Source: a virus. From it: a stretch of DNA of 64,000 nucleotides. Positions within the stretch are counted from its first letter, which is position 1; every line of letters starts with the position of its first letter. Under the pieces are notes generated by a model. It was not told where the DNA came from, searched no databases, and saw nothing but the letters and a program-made list of their open reading frames with translations. The stretch spans positions 1 through 64,000 of the IMG/VR virus record IMGVR_UViG_3300032236_001514. The stretch is one strand, 5' to 3'. Below, piece after piece: positions 15,592 to 21,403 of this stretch. The translations under genes and the position numbers were made by a program.

Positions 15592-15662
15592 GGTCTGTTA
15601 GTTAAATGGTATAACTTCGCCTTTGTAACGCGAAATTGTCAGTTCGATTCTGACACGGACCT
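15592..15662 (+). tRNA. tRNA-Thr(TGT)
   Basis: Acceptor GGTCTGT/ACGGACC, D arm AGTTAAATGGTATAACT, anticodon loop TTTGTAA (TGT), T arm with TTCGATT. CCA not encoded. Confidence 0.88.
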
Positions 15663-15676
15663 GATTTATTTATAAT

Positions 15677-15749
15677 GGCCCCATAGTGTAGTGGTTTCGC
15701 ACGGAAGATTTTCAATCTTTAAGGCTGGTTTCAAATACCAGTGGGGCTG
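15677..15749 (+). tRNA. tRNA-Glu(TTC)
   Basis: Acceptor GGCCCCA/TGGGGCT, anticodon stem GAAGA/TCTTT with loop TTTTCAA (TTC), T loop TTCAAAT-like. The 3' half overlaps the last 38 bases of the endonuclease gene on the opposite strand. Confidence 0.88.
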
Positions 15750-16608
15750 TTCTTTTAGTTCCGTTAAAATGACCAGAACATTTAACACAACAAAATACAT
15801 TTTTTGTTTTTAACTTTCTATCTTTTGAAAATGTATTTTTACAATTAGTACAAATATAATCATATTTTGGTTTATATTCATCATATAATGATGCAAAATT
15901 AGAAGTATTATATTTTTCTTTTACATAATCAAAAACATATTTTAAATCATTTTTTCTTAAAACTTTAACAATATAACCAAAACTTTCTGCTAATTTTGTT
16001 TTTTTATTAACGGATTCTTTTGATTCATATCCTTTTATTTCTATTATAGTTTTTTTATCGTCTAATAAAAAATCGGGATAATATTTTAAACCATTTTTTT
16101 CTAGGAATGTTGGAAATCTTTCAAATTTTATACCATGATCTAGATTATAAATAACCCAACATAACTCATAAGTTGATCCACAATATATACCTTTATAATA
16201 ACCGTGTTTACTTCTACCTGATCCGATTCTATAGCCACCTGATGTTTTTGGTATATTTTTATTTCTATGTTTTATGTAACAATGATTTGAACAAGTTTTT
16301 CTTTTTTTGGATATAAAAATATTATCACACTCTATACATTTTTTTTCTTTTGGTGGGAGCGGTGGTTTCACAGAACCCCAGTAACCATGAGTTTTTATTT
16401 TATTTAAAATAGAATTTTTTATTTTATTTTTCCATTCATTTGAATATATTCTTTTTTTGTTATTATGAATAGCACCGCATGATCTACTACAAAATTTTCT
16501 TAAATGTTCTTTTTTACTATGTTTAGAAATTTCAAAAATTCCATTACATGTTAAGCAGTTTTTTTCTATAAATTCTTGAGGTCTTTTAAAATTTGTGATA
16601 TTATTCAT
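15712..16608 (-). CDS. Zinc-finger plus PD-(D/E)XK homing-type endonuclease
   Basis: 298 residues. The N-terminal zinc finger (CLTC...KKEHLRKFCSRSCG, about 18-45) is followed by a second (CIEC...CSNHC, about 91-113). A nuclease core KYYPDFLLDDKKTIIEIKGY (about 177-196) holds the P-D-x-E-x-K triad, and a C-terminal zinc ribbon (CTNC...CCVKC) follows. ATG at 16606-16608 follows TGTAAGTATTGAT, the same leader as two other endonuclease genes here. Its 3' end runs into tRNA-Glu on the other strand, so it is inserted against the tRNA array. Expected to cut tRNA-flanking DNA of related phages. Confidence 0.82.
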   Translation of the reverse strand: MNNITNFKRPQEFIEKNCLTCNGIFEISKHSKKEHLRKFCSRSCGAIHNNKKRIYSNEWKNKIKNSILNKIKTHGYWGSVKPPLPPKEKKCIECDNIFISKKRKTCSNHCYIKHRNKNIPKTSGGYRIGSGRSKHGYYKGIYCGSTYELCWVIYNLDHGIKFERFPTFLEKNGLKYYPDFLLDDKKTIIEIKGYESKESVNKKTKLAESFGYIVKVLRKNDLKYVFDYVKEKYNTSNFASLYDEYKPKYDYICTNCKNTFSKDRKLKTKNVFCCVKCSGHFNGTKRTAPLVFETSLKD

Positions 16609-16636
16609 ATCAATACTTACAATTAATCAATGACAT

Positions 16637-16671
16637 ATCAAGAGTTCAAATCCTCTTGGCGATGCCATTTG
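16637..16671 (+). pseudogene. Relic of a tRNA 3' half
   Basis: CAAGAG-TTCAAATC-CTCTTG followed by GCGATGCCA looks like the T arm and acceptor 3' strand of a tRNA, but no matching 5' half (GGCATCG) lies upstream; the endonuclease gene is there instead. Probably a tRNA broken by the insertion. The interval to 16796 contains two small hairpins (AATCCT/AGGATT and GAAAAGT/ACTTTTC) and no gene that I can identify. Confidence 0.4.
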
Positions 16672-16796
16672 ACTTTTTAAAAAAGTAAGTAAATATTCAC
16701 ATCGGTTAACTGTACAGTTACAAGTTCCAATTCGAAAAATCCTGCCGAAGGATTCTGGACACGTTTTTGAAAAGTATCGTTGAAACTTTTCAACTT

Positions 16797-16871
16797 GGGG
16801 ATGTAGCTCAATGGTAGAGCATCTCGTTGCCAACGAGATTGTTGAGAGTTCGAGCCTCTTCATCCCCTCCA
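16797..16871 (+). tRNA. tRNA-Gly(GCC)
   Basis: Acceptor GGGGATG/CATCCCC, D arm AGCTCAATGGTAGAGC, anticodon stem TCTCG/CGAGA with loop TTGCCAA (GCC), T arm with TTCGAGC, encoded TCCA. Confidence 0.93.
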
Positions 16872-16878
16872 TTTTTTT

Positions 16879-16953
16879 GCAATATTGGTATAATGGTTAT
16901 TATGTGGCTCTTCCAAAGCTGAGACGAGAGTTCGATTCTCTCATATTGCACCA
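16879..16953 (+). tRNA. tRNA-Gly(TCC)
   Basis: Acceptor GCAATAT/ATATTGC, anticodon stem TGGCT/AGCTG with loop CTTCCAA (TCC), T arm GAGAG-TTCGATT-CTCTC, encoded ACCA. Only 7 nt after tRNA-Gly(GCC). Confidence 0.92.
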
Positions 16954-17132
16954 ATATCTTCCATAAAAAGTCTTATCAAATATCCTAAACTTAATCCTTT
17001 AAACTTAGGATATATAAATATCCCTCCGTTAGTAAAACCTCCCACTTCCTCTTCGGTTCCGTCTTCTTTTCTTAGAAAAACTAGATAATAATCATCTGCA
17101 ATTCTTTTACAGGAATAATCATTATATAGCAT
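16941..17132 (-). CDS. Possible small protein (63 aa) overlapping tRNA-Gly end
   Basis: Open frame on the minus strand, stop inside the 3' end of tRNA-Gly(TCC). GGIFIYPKFKGLSLGYLIRLFMED faintly resembles the acetyl-CoA-binding loop of GNAT acetyltransferases, but the chain is far too short for that fold. Sensible phage-like composition. It could be a truncated gene remnant. Confidence 0.4.
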   Translation of the reverse strand: MLYNDYSCKRIADDYYLVFLRKEDGTEEEVGGFTNGGIFIYPKFKGLSLGYLIRLFMEDIGAI

Positions 17133-17150
17133 AACAATATTTATAACATG

Positions 17151-17156
17151 TAAGTA
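17151..17156 (+). promoter_or_regulatory. T4-late-like box TAAGTA
   Basis: TAAGTA 5 nt before the ATG at 17162, in the middle of the tRNA array. Confidence 0.45.
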
Positions 17157-17161
17157 TTGTT

Positions 17162-17293
17162 ATGATTACTGCCGAAGAAGGAGTAGGTTGGGGGCTGATG
17201 CTCTTTCCTTTTTTGGCAGTTGCATTTACTGTTTGGTTGGTGAAGCATTCTTTTTTATTCTTCATGTGGATGTTTAAGAAAATAAAAAAATAG
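17162..17293 (+). CDS. Tiny membrane protein (43 aa) inside the tRNA array
   Basis: MITAEEGVGWGLMLFPFLAVAFTVWLVKHS... One long hydrophobic helix (about 8-38) followed by basic KKIKK. Single-pass membrane peptide, function unknown; the late-type leader supports a real gene. Confidence 0.6.
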   Translation: MITAEEGVGWGLMLFPFLAVAFTVWLVKHSFLFFMWMFKKIKK

Positions 17294-17300
17294 ATTTTTC

Positions 17301-17328
17301 TTTACATTCAATGTTTTTTTGATAAGAT
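17301..17328 (+). promoter_or_regulatory. Promoter of the Ser-Ser-His-Cys tRNA cluster
   Basis: TTTACA, 16-bp spacer, TAAGAT, 11 nt before tRNA-Ser(ACT). The stretch ttgataagatatataaata recurs at 17875 before tRNA-Pro. Confidence 0.65.
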
Positions 17329-17339
17329 ATATAAATAAT

Positions 17340-17429
17340 GGGAGCGTGACTGAGTGATTTAAAGTATCCGATTACTAATCGGAAGAACCTTCATCGGTTC
17401 CGTGGGTTTGAATCCCACCGCTCCTTCCA
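17340..17429 (+). tRNA. tRNA-Ser(ACT), unusual anticodon
   Basis: Class II cloverleaf with long variable arm (GAACC...GGTTC). Acceptor GGGAGCG/CGCTCCT, anticodon stem TCCGA/TCGGA with loop TTACTAA, giving ACT rather than the usual GCT for AGY serine codons. T loop TTTGAAT, encoded TCCA. Confidence 0.88.
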
Positions 17430-17433
17430 AAAT

Positions 17434-17525
17434 GGCAGGTTGGTAGAGTCTGGTTTATTGCACCGCACTTGAAATGCGGAGAACCTTCATCGGTTCCGTG
17501 GGTTCGAATCCCACACCTGCTTCCA
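17434..17525 (+). tRNA. tRNA-Ser(TGA)
   Basis: Class II. Acceptor GGCAGGT/ACCTGCT, anticodon stem CCGCA/TGCGG, loop CTTGAAA (TGA). Its variable arm and T arm (gaaccttcatcggttccgtg region) are nearly identical to tRNA-Ser(ACT), so the two are recent duplicates. Confidence 0.93.
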
Positions 17526-17537
17526 CTTTAAAACAAT

Positions 17538-17681
17538 ATGGGATCAAACAAAAAAGGAGTATTAACAAAATGCCAAGAATGGGCAAAGCATCTTCGCCCA
17601 TTTAATAAGCGTGTCTTTTGGAGTAAAGAAAGAAGCTTGACGAAGAAAGACATAAATAATAGAATCAAAGAAGGTGATTAA
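17538..17681 (+). CDS. Small basic protein (47 aa) between tRNAs
   Basis: MGSNKKGVLTKCQEWAKHLRP...KRVFWSKERSLTKKDI: the WAKHLR-KR-FW-KER pattern is of a kind I associate with small conserved proteins of T4-like phages. Function unknown. It is transcribed with the flanking serine and histidine tRNAs. Confidence 0.65.
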   Translation: MGSNKKGVLTKCQEWAKHLRPFNKRVFWSKERSLTKKDINNRIKEGD

Positions 17682-17685
17682 TCAT

Positions 17686-17760
17686 GGTGACTATAGTTTA
17701 ATGGTAGAACTGCTGTTTGTGGCACAGCTAGTACGAGTTCAATTCTCGTTAGTCACCCCA
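17686..17760 (+). tRNA. tRNA-His(GTG)
   Basis: Has the histidine hallmark of an extra G at -1 (17686) facing C73. Acceptor GTGACTA/TAGTCAC, anticodon stem GCTGT/ACAGC, loop TTGTGGC (GTG), T loop TTCAATT, encoded CCA. Confidence 0.92.
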
Positions 17761-17761
17761 T

Positions 17762-17848
17762 GCGTCAGTGCCTGAGTAGACGAAAGGATTGGTCTGCAAA
17801 ACCAATTGCGAAAGCACATCGTAGGTGCAAATCCTACCTGACGCTCCA
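17762..17848 (+). tRNA. tRNA-Cys(GCA) with long variable arm
   Basis: Acceptor GCGTCAG/CTGACGC, discriminator T73 as for cysteine, encoded CCA, anticodon stem TTGGT/ACCAA, loop CTGCAAA (GCA). Unlike normal tRNA-Cys it has a long variable arm (TGC-GAAA-GCA), a T loop TGCAAAT and a D loop without GG. Folding is otherwise good. Confidence 0.82.
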
Positions 17849-17856
17849 CTTTTTAC

Positions 17857-17884
17857 TTGTAAAACCAACAAAATTTGATAAGAT
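17857..17884 (+). promoter_or_regulatory. Promoter of the Pro-Asn-Leu tRNA cluster
   Basis: TTGTAA, 16-bp spacer, TAAGAT, 10 nt before tRNA-Pro. Confidence 0.6.
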
Positions 17885-17894
17885 ATATAAATAA

Positions 17895-17967
17895 CGTGAT
17901 GTCGCCTAGTGGCTATGGCACTTGCTTTGGGAGCAAGGAATCGAGAGTTCGAGTCTCTCCATCACGA
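17895..17967 (+). tRNA. tRNA-Pro(TGG)
   Basis: Acceptor CGTGATG/CATCACG, anticodon stem CTTGC/GCAAG, loop TTTGGGA (TGG), T arm GAGAG-TTCGAGT-CTCTC. CCA not encoded. Confidence 0.9.
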
Positions 17968-17988
17968 GATGTTCTTTAAAAGTTTAAT

Positions 17989-18246
17989 TGGTATGTAGCT
18001 CAATGGTAGAGCGTTCGGCTGTATTAAGTTGCAGCTTATGATAGTAATATCATAATGAGAATGCCGCTAAGTCGGTGAAAGCTGAAATGCTAACGCCGAG
18101 CTAGCAGATCGAAAGATCGGGCAAGTGTAGAGACTTTACACGGCACATCCTTATGGGATGAAGACAAAGTCCATTCCATTAGGAAATAAAACTAATGGGT
18201 AGATGTAACCGAATGGTTGTAGGTTCGAGTCCTACCATACCAGCCA
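17989..18246 (+). tRNA. tRNA-Asn(GTT) interrupted by a group I intron
   Basis: Exons 17989-18022 and 18206-18246. Joined, they give a standard 75-nt tRNA: acceptor TGGTATG/CATACCA, D arm AGCTCAATGGTAGAGC, anticodon stem TTCGG/CCGAA, loop CTGTTAA (GTT), T arm GTAGG-TTCGAGT-CCTAC, G73 and encoded CCA, all matching bacterial tRNA-Asn identity. The intron splits the anticodon between its second and third bases. Confidence 0.9.
18023..18205 (+). ncRNA. Small group I intron in tRNA-Asn (183 nt)
   Basis: The 5' exon ends in U and the intron ends in G, as group I splicing requires. The internal guide GCAGC (18031-18035) pairs with exon bases GCTGT to form P1 with the U-G wobble at the splice site. 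Internal blocks such as gaaatgctaacgccgagct and cgctaagtcggtgaaagc resemble the P4-P6/J region of tRNA-type (IC3) introns. No ORF inside. It would self-splice using guanosine. Confidence 0.87.
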
Positions 18247-18250
18247 CTTT

Positions 18251-18332
18251 GGGGAAATGGCGAAATTGGCAGACGCACTAGACTTAGGATCTAGCGGAGA
18301 AATCCATGAGGGTTCGAGTCCCTCTTTCCCCA
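18251..18332 (+). tRNA. tRNA-Leu(TAG)
   Basis: Class II. Acceptor GGGGAAA/TTTCCCC, anticodon stem CTAGA/TCTAG, loop CTTAGGA (TAG), variable arm GGAGAAATCC, T arm GAGGG-TTCGAGT-CCCTC. Confidence 0.93.
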
Positions 18333-18374
18333 CTTTCAAAATTGTTTTTTCTGAGTACGATTGTAAGTATTTAT

Positions 18375-19046
18375 ATGATTAAAATATGTCCCAAGTGTAA
18401 TAAAGAACATAAAAAAAGAGGAGTTTTTTGTGGTAGGAGTTGTGGAAATTTTAGAAAATGGACAGAAGAACAAAAAATACAAAAGTCAATTACAGCAAAA
18501 AATAGTGATAAGGTAAAGAATTCATTAATAAAAGCTAGGATCGCATCTTCTAACTCTAAAAAAAGAAGAAAAACAAAAAGAATATCTATGGATTGTATCT
18601 TTTGTTTAAAACCATTTCTAATAGTTCCTTATATGAAAAATAAAAGAAAATTTTGTAATGGTACTTGTAGAAATTTATTTAATAATAAAAATATAAAAGG
18701 ATCTAGAAGTAAAGCTGAAATATTATTAGAAAAAGAATTAAATAATAGATTTCCTGATTTAAAAATTAATTACAATGATAGAAAAAAATTAAATGGTTTA
18801 GAACTAGATGTGTATTTCCCTGAACTACAATTAGCTATAGAATGGAATGGAATTTTTCATTATAAAAGTACAAAAGGTTCTATTTTAGAAAAATACAAAA
18901 TTAAAGATGACATGAAAATTAAAAAATGTAAAGAACTAGGAATAGAACTTTTAGTAATAAAAGATTTGACATCTCATGATAAGTTTATTAGACTAAATAT
19001 AAGAAATGTAATAGATACGGTAGTGGCTCGACAAGAAAGGCAATAG
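18375..19046 (+). CDS. Zinc-finger plus Vsr-like (EDxHD) homing-type endonuclease
   Basis: 223 residues from the ATG at 18375, which follows TGTAAGTATTTAT; an upstream in-frame ATG lies inside tRNA-Leu and is not credible. Residues 3-24 form a zinc finger (CPKC...RGVFCGRSCG), with a second at about 75-97 (CIFC...FCNGTC). The nuclease core LELDVYFPELQLAIEWNGIFHY (about 138-160) matches the I/L-D...A-I-E-F/W-N-G-x-x-x-H motif of EDxHD homing enzymes. The last 30 bases of the gene lie inside tRNA-Trp, so the element abuts its probable target. Confidence 0.82.
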   Translation: MIKICPKCNKEHKKRGVFCGRSCGNFRKWTEEQKIQKSITAKNSDKVKNSLIKARIASSNSKKRRKTKRISMDCIFCLKPFLIVPYMKNKRKFCNGTCRNLFNNKNIKGSRSKAEILLEKELNNRFPDLKINYNDRKKLNGLELDVYFPELQLAIEWNGIFHYKSTKGSILEKYKIKDDMKIKKCKELGIELLVIKDLTSHDKFIRLNIRNVIDTVVARQERQ

Positions 19047-19092
19047 TCTCCAAAACTATCAAATGTAGGGGCAGTACCTACCTACCGTGCCA
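19017..19092 (+). tRNA. tRNA-Trp(CCA), divergent
   Basis: Acceptor ACGGTAG/CTACCGT, anticodon stem ATAGT/ACTAT with loop CTCCAAA (CCA), T stem GTAGG/CCTAC, G73 and encoded CCA as for bacterial tRNA-Trp. T loop is GGCAGTA and the D loop lacks GG, so the usual D-T loop contact is missing. Overlaps the end of the upstream endonuclease gene. Confidence 0.75.
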
Positions 19093-19100
19093 TTTTTAAT

Positions 19101-19128
19101 TTGACATATATAATTAAAATGTTATAAT
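19101..19128 (+). promoter_or_regulatory. Promoter of structured RNA 1
   Basis: TTGACA, 16-bp spacer, TATAAT: full consensus, start expected near 19135. Confidence 0.88.
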
Positions 19129-19134
19129 ATAAAT

Positions 19135-19305
19135 ATTCCACGGTCGCACCGTGGCGTATCAGAGGAGTTTGCTTGTTGGTGGGTTTGTACTCTTGATATG
19201 TACGGTAAACACAGGCTTAGACGAAAGCGTTCGGGAATCTCCGATCCTTCGTTGAATTTTGAGACAATTCTCTAGAGTAAAGCTCAGTACACCACCACTT
19301 TTTTT
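19135..19305 (+). ncRNA. Unassigned structured RNA 1 (about 170 nt)
   Basis: Follows a consensus promoter with no open frame. Starts with a perfect 7-bp hairpin CCACGGT-CGC-ACCGTGG (19138-19154). TATCA...GAGT can pair with ACTC...TGATA around 19157-19200, and TGGTGG near 19175 can pair with CCACCA at 19291-19297, just before a T run at 19299-19305. GC-richer than nearby DNA. It does not match tRNA, tmRNA, 6S or RNase P signatures that I can recall. Confidence 0.65.
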
Positions 19306-19306
19306 C

Positions 19307-19333
19307 TTGCAATTCTCAAGAAAAAGCTATAAA
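19307..19333 (+). promoter_or_regulatory. Promoter of structured RNA 2
   Basis: TTGCAA, 15-bp spacer, TATAAA, start expected near 19340. Weaker than the promoter of RNA 1. Confidence 0.5.
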
Positions 19334-19339
19334 ATATAA

Positions 19340-19527
19340 AAATAGTCGATGTAATGCTACCAAACGCCTGTCTCAAGTCAGGGGAGAACGGATACCGAAG
19401 CCGTTGGAACGCAGAGAGCATAGACTCGTCTGGTGTTACGATACCGAGGTACACGGTGAGCATTAGACGTTAAACAAACGAAATGAGGGATTGGGTATTA
19501 GTCATACTCAGTCCCTCATTTTTTTTA
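19340..19527 (+). ncRNA. Unassigned structured RNA 2 (about 185 nt)
   Basis: TAATGCT near 19351 pairs with AGCATTA near 19460, closing a multi-hairpin domain: CCTG...CAGG, AACGG...CCGTT, and ACCGAGGTACACGGT. It ends in a strong terminator. No coding frame. The pairing pattern does not match a family I recognise; a 6S-like length is noted but the single long hairpin of 6S is not present. Confidence 0.65.
19482..19527 (+). terminator. Intrinsic terminator of structured RNA 2
   Basis: AATGAGGGA...TCCCTCATT continues inward as TGGGTAT...ATACTCA, a near-perfect 17-bp stem followed by Ts. Confidence 0.92.
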
Positions 19528-19555
19528 TTAGGTTGACTGCTTAAAAGGATAGATG

Positions 19556-19583
19556 TTGAATATCAAAGTTGTTGTGTTATAAT
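19556..19583 (+). promoter_or_regulatory. Promoter of the purA operon
   Basis: TTGAAT, 16-bp spacer, TATAAT, 11 nt before the ATG at 19595. Confidence 0.72.
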
Positions 19584-19594
19584 ATACACAATTA

Positions 19595-19774
19595 GATGCG
19601 CTCAAAAAGGAGAGAATTGATTTCAAAACTTGGAATATGCCCACCAGAATTGGTAAAAGCATTTGCTCCTGTTCGTGCTCGTATTAAAAGGGCTGTTGAC
19701 AGTTGCTCTAAAACTGTTACACTAGAGCAAGCAATAGAACAAATAAAAAAATTCAATGAGACTAAAACAAATTG
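19595..19774 (+). CDS. Small basic protein upstream of purA (59 aa)
   Basis: MRSKRRELISKLGICPPELVKAFAP...: helical, basic N-terminus. It is the first frame after the promoter and overlaps the start of the adenylosuccinate synthetase gene by 19 nt in another frame, implying coupled translation. No family recognised. Confidence 0.65.
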
Positions 19775-20769
19775 AACATGTAGATATTATTGTGGGTCTT
19801 GCTTGGGGAGATGAAGGCAAGGGAAAAATCTCAAGCGCACTTGCAAAGAACTATGATATGGTATGTCGTTGGAATGGTGGACCTAATGCTGGTCATACTG
19901 TTTATATTGATGACAAGAAGTACAAGACTCATCTTATTCCATCTGGAGTATTTCATGGAAAGCCTTCTATCATTGGTCCTAACTGTGTAGTTAATATCAG
20001 TAAATTTTGGGAGGAGATGGAATATCTTAAAGAGAACGGATTTGATATTTCTTTAGTAAAGATCCATCCTCATGCTCATATGATTACCAAAGATCATATT
20101 AAGTTTGATTTGGATTATCTCAAGCCTAAATTAGGAACTACAGGTCAAGGTATTGCTCCTTGCTATGCAGCCAAGGCAAATCGTGTAGGAGTACAAATCA
20201 AAGATTCTTCCATAGATCCACAGTATCATTGGGATGGTCATCTTGAAGGAAAGATTCTCTGTGAAGGCGCACAAAGCATTTGGCTTGATGTGAACTATGG
20301 AGATTATCCTTATGTGACAAGTTCCGAGACCTTTCCTCATAATGCATGTTCTCTTGGATTCTCTCCTAAGAAGATTCGTAATATTATTGGTGTTGCAAAG
20401 ATTTATGATACCAAGAGTGGAGTAGATCCTTTGTTTCCTGAGAGTCTTTGGGAGAATGAAGAACTCAATAAGATTATCGAAGAAGGCAAAGAATTTGGAA
20501 CTACTACTGGTAGAAAGAGACTTGTGAATTATCTGAATATGCCAAAACTTTTACAGGCTATTAATCTCTCTGGAGTAAATAAACTTATCATCAATAAATG
20601 TGATGTCTTGGAAAAGTTAAATATTAATAAACTATGGATCAATCAGGTTCGCACCTACGGTTCCTTCGAAGAAGTAAAGGATGTAATAAGACTTTATATT
20701 TCTACAGGAAATGTTAATGGAATGAACGATTCTGATATTGTCTTTTCAGGAGATGTGACTAAAATATAA
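19756..20769 (+). CDS. purA: Adenylosuccinate synthetase, short archaeal/PurZ-like form
   Basis: 337 residues, nearly 100 shorter than bacterial PurA (about 430) and close to archaeal PurA and phage PurZ. P-loop WGDEGKGK keeps the catalytic Asp (D19); NAGHT keeps the catalytic His (H47). GTTGQG (127-132), EGAQ (170-173), YPYVTSS and TTTGRKR (249-255) are in order, and NKCD (280-283) is the GTP-base motif. Joins aspartate to IMP, or to dGMP if it is PurZ-type, with GTP. The retained Asp and NKxD fit PurA or a GTP-using PurZ0-like enzyme better than canonical PurZ. Confidence 0.88.
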   Translation: MRLKQIEHVDIIVGLAWGDEGKGKISSALAKNYDMVCRWNGGPNAGHTVYIDDKKYKTHLIPSGVFHGKPSIIGPNCVVNISKFWEEMEYLKENGFDISLVKIHPHAHMITKDHIKFDLDYLKPKLGTTGQGIAPCYAAKANRVGVQIKDSSIDPQYHWDGHLEGKILCEGAQSIWLDVNYGDYPYVTSSETFPHNACSLGFSPKKIRNIIGVAKIYDTKSGVDPLFPESLWENEELNKIIEEGKEFGTTTGRKRLVNYLNMPKLLQAINLSGVNKLIINKCDVLEKLNINKLWINQVRTYGSFEEVKDVIRLYISTGNVNGMNDSDIVFSGDVTKI

Positions 20770-20771
20770 AA

Positions 20772-21398
20772 ATGAGCAATTCAACATCAAGTGCATTTCA
20801 TGGTCTGCCTTTCGAATCTGGAAAGCAAGGAGAAACTGTATCTGTTCCAAGCATTAGGGACTATCTAGAAGAGATTTCTAAAGATGATAATGTTAATGTT
20901 GATGAATATCTTTCCAATCCTGAAAATACAAAAGCAATAGAAATTAGGAGTAATATTAACATGCTTCCTGATATGTTACTAAATCCTAAAATGACCTATG
21001 ATTGGAAAGATAGATTACTTTCGTTATGGATTCAGTTTAAAAATATAAAGTATTGTGGATATAACCCTTTTGATTTTGCTATATATCCAGAATATAATAA
21101 CCTTTTCTATACATTTAAAAAATCTACTCCTTGGAATAGATTCAAATATTTTATAAGATCACAAATACGAGATTTAAGATGGGCATGGGATTATACTCCA
21201 GATCATATTGTTCATTATAATAAAAACAAGTCTAGAATAGGTTGGTTTGAAAATAAAATAAAAGACTTGTTCTTTTTAAATTGGGATAATAATAAAAATC
21301 AAACAATAAAAGAATTAAAGGAAAAGGGATATCGTGTAGAAAATAATCGCATCTGGCATGAACCTATTTCTATAAATGAGGATAAAAAAATAATTTAA
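20772..21398 (+). CDS. Hypothetical protein (208 aa) after purA
   Basis: Two bases after the purA stop, so likely co-transcribed. Aromatic-rich (many W, Y, F) with the pattern WKDRLLSLWIQFKNI and NRFKYFIRSQIRDLRWAWDY; soluble. No family recognised. It might assist the nucleotide pathway, but only its position suggests that. Confidence 0.65.
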   Translation: MSNSTSSAFHGLPFESGKQGETVSVPSIRDYLEEISKDDNVNVDEYLSNPENTKAIEIRSNINMLPDMLLNPKMTYDWKDRLLSLWIQFKNIKYCGYNPFDFAIYPEYNNLFYTFKKSTPWNRFKYFIRSQIRDLRWAWDYTPDHIVHYNKNKSRIGWFENKIKDLFFLNWDNNKNQTIKELKEKGYRVENNRIWHEPISINEDKKII

Positions 21399-21403
21399 TT
21401 TTT

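Noticed and set aside
16690-16796. Possible extra tRNA before tRNA-Gly
   Set aside because: Small hairpins are present, but no acceptor stem, anticodon arm and T arm can be formed together.
18306-18374. Upstream ATG for the endonuclease gene
   Set aside because: It lies inside tRNA-Leu (MRVRVPLSPL is a tRNA-derived reading) and the late-type leader points to 18375.
19756-20769. Firm assignment as PurZ
   Set aside because: The catalytic Asp and GTP-specific NKxD motif are kept, which canonical PurZ changes, and no Z-pathway partner is visible in this window.
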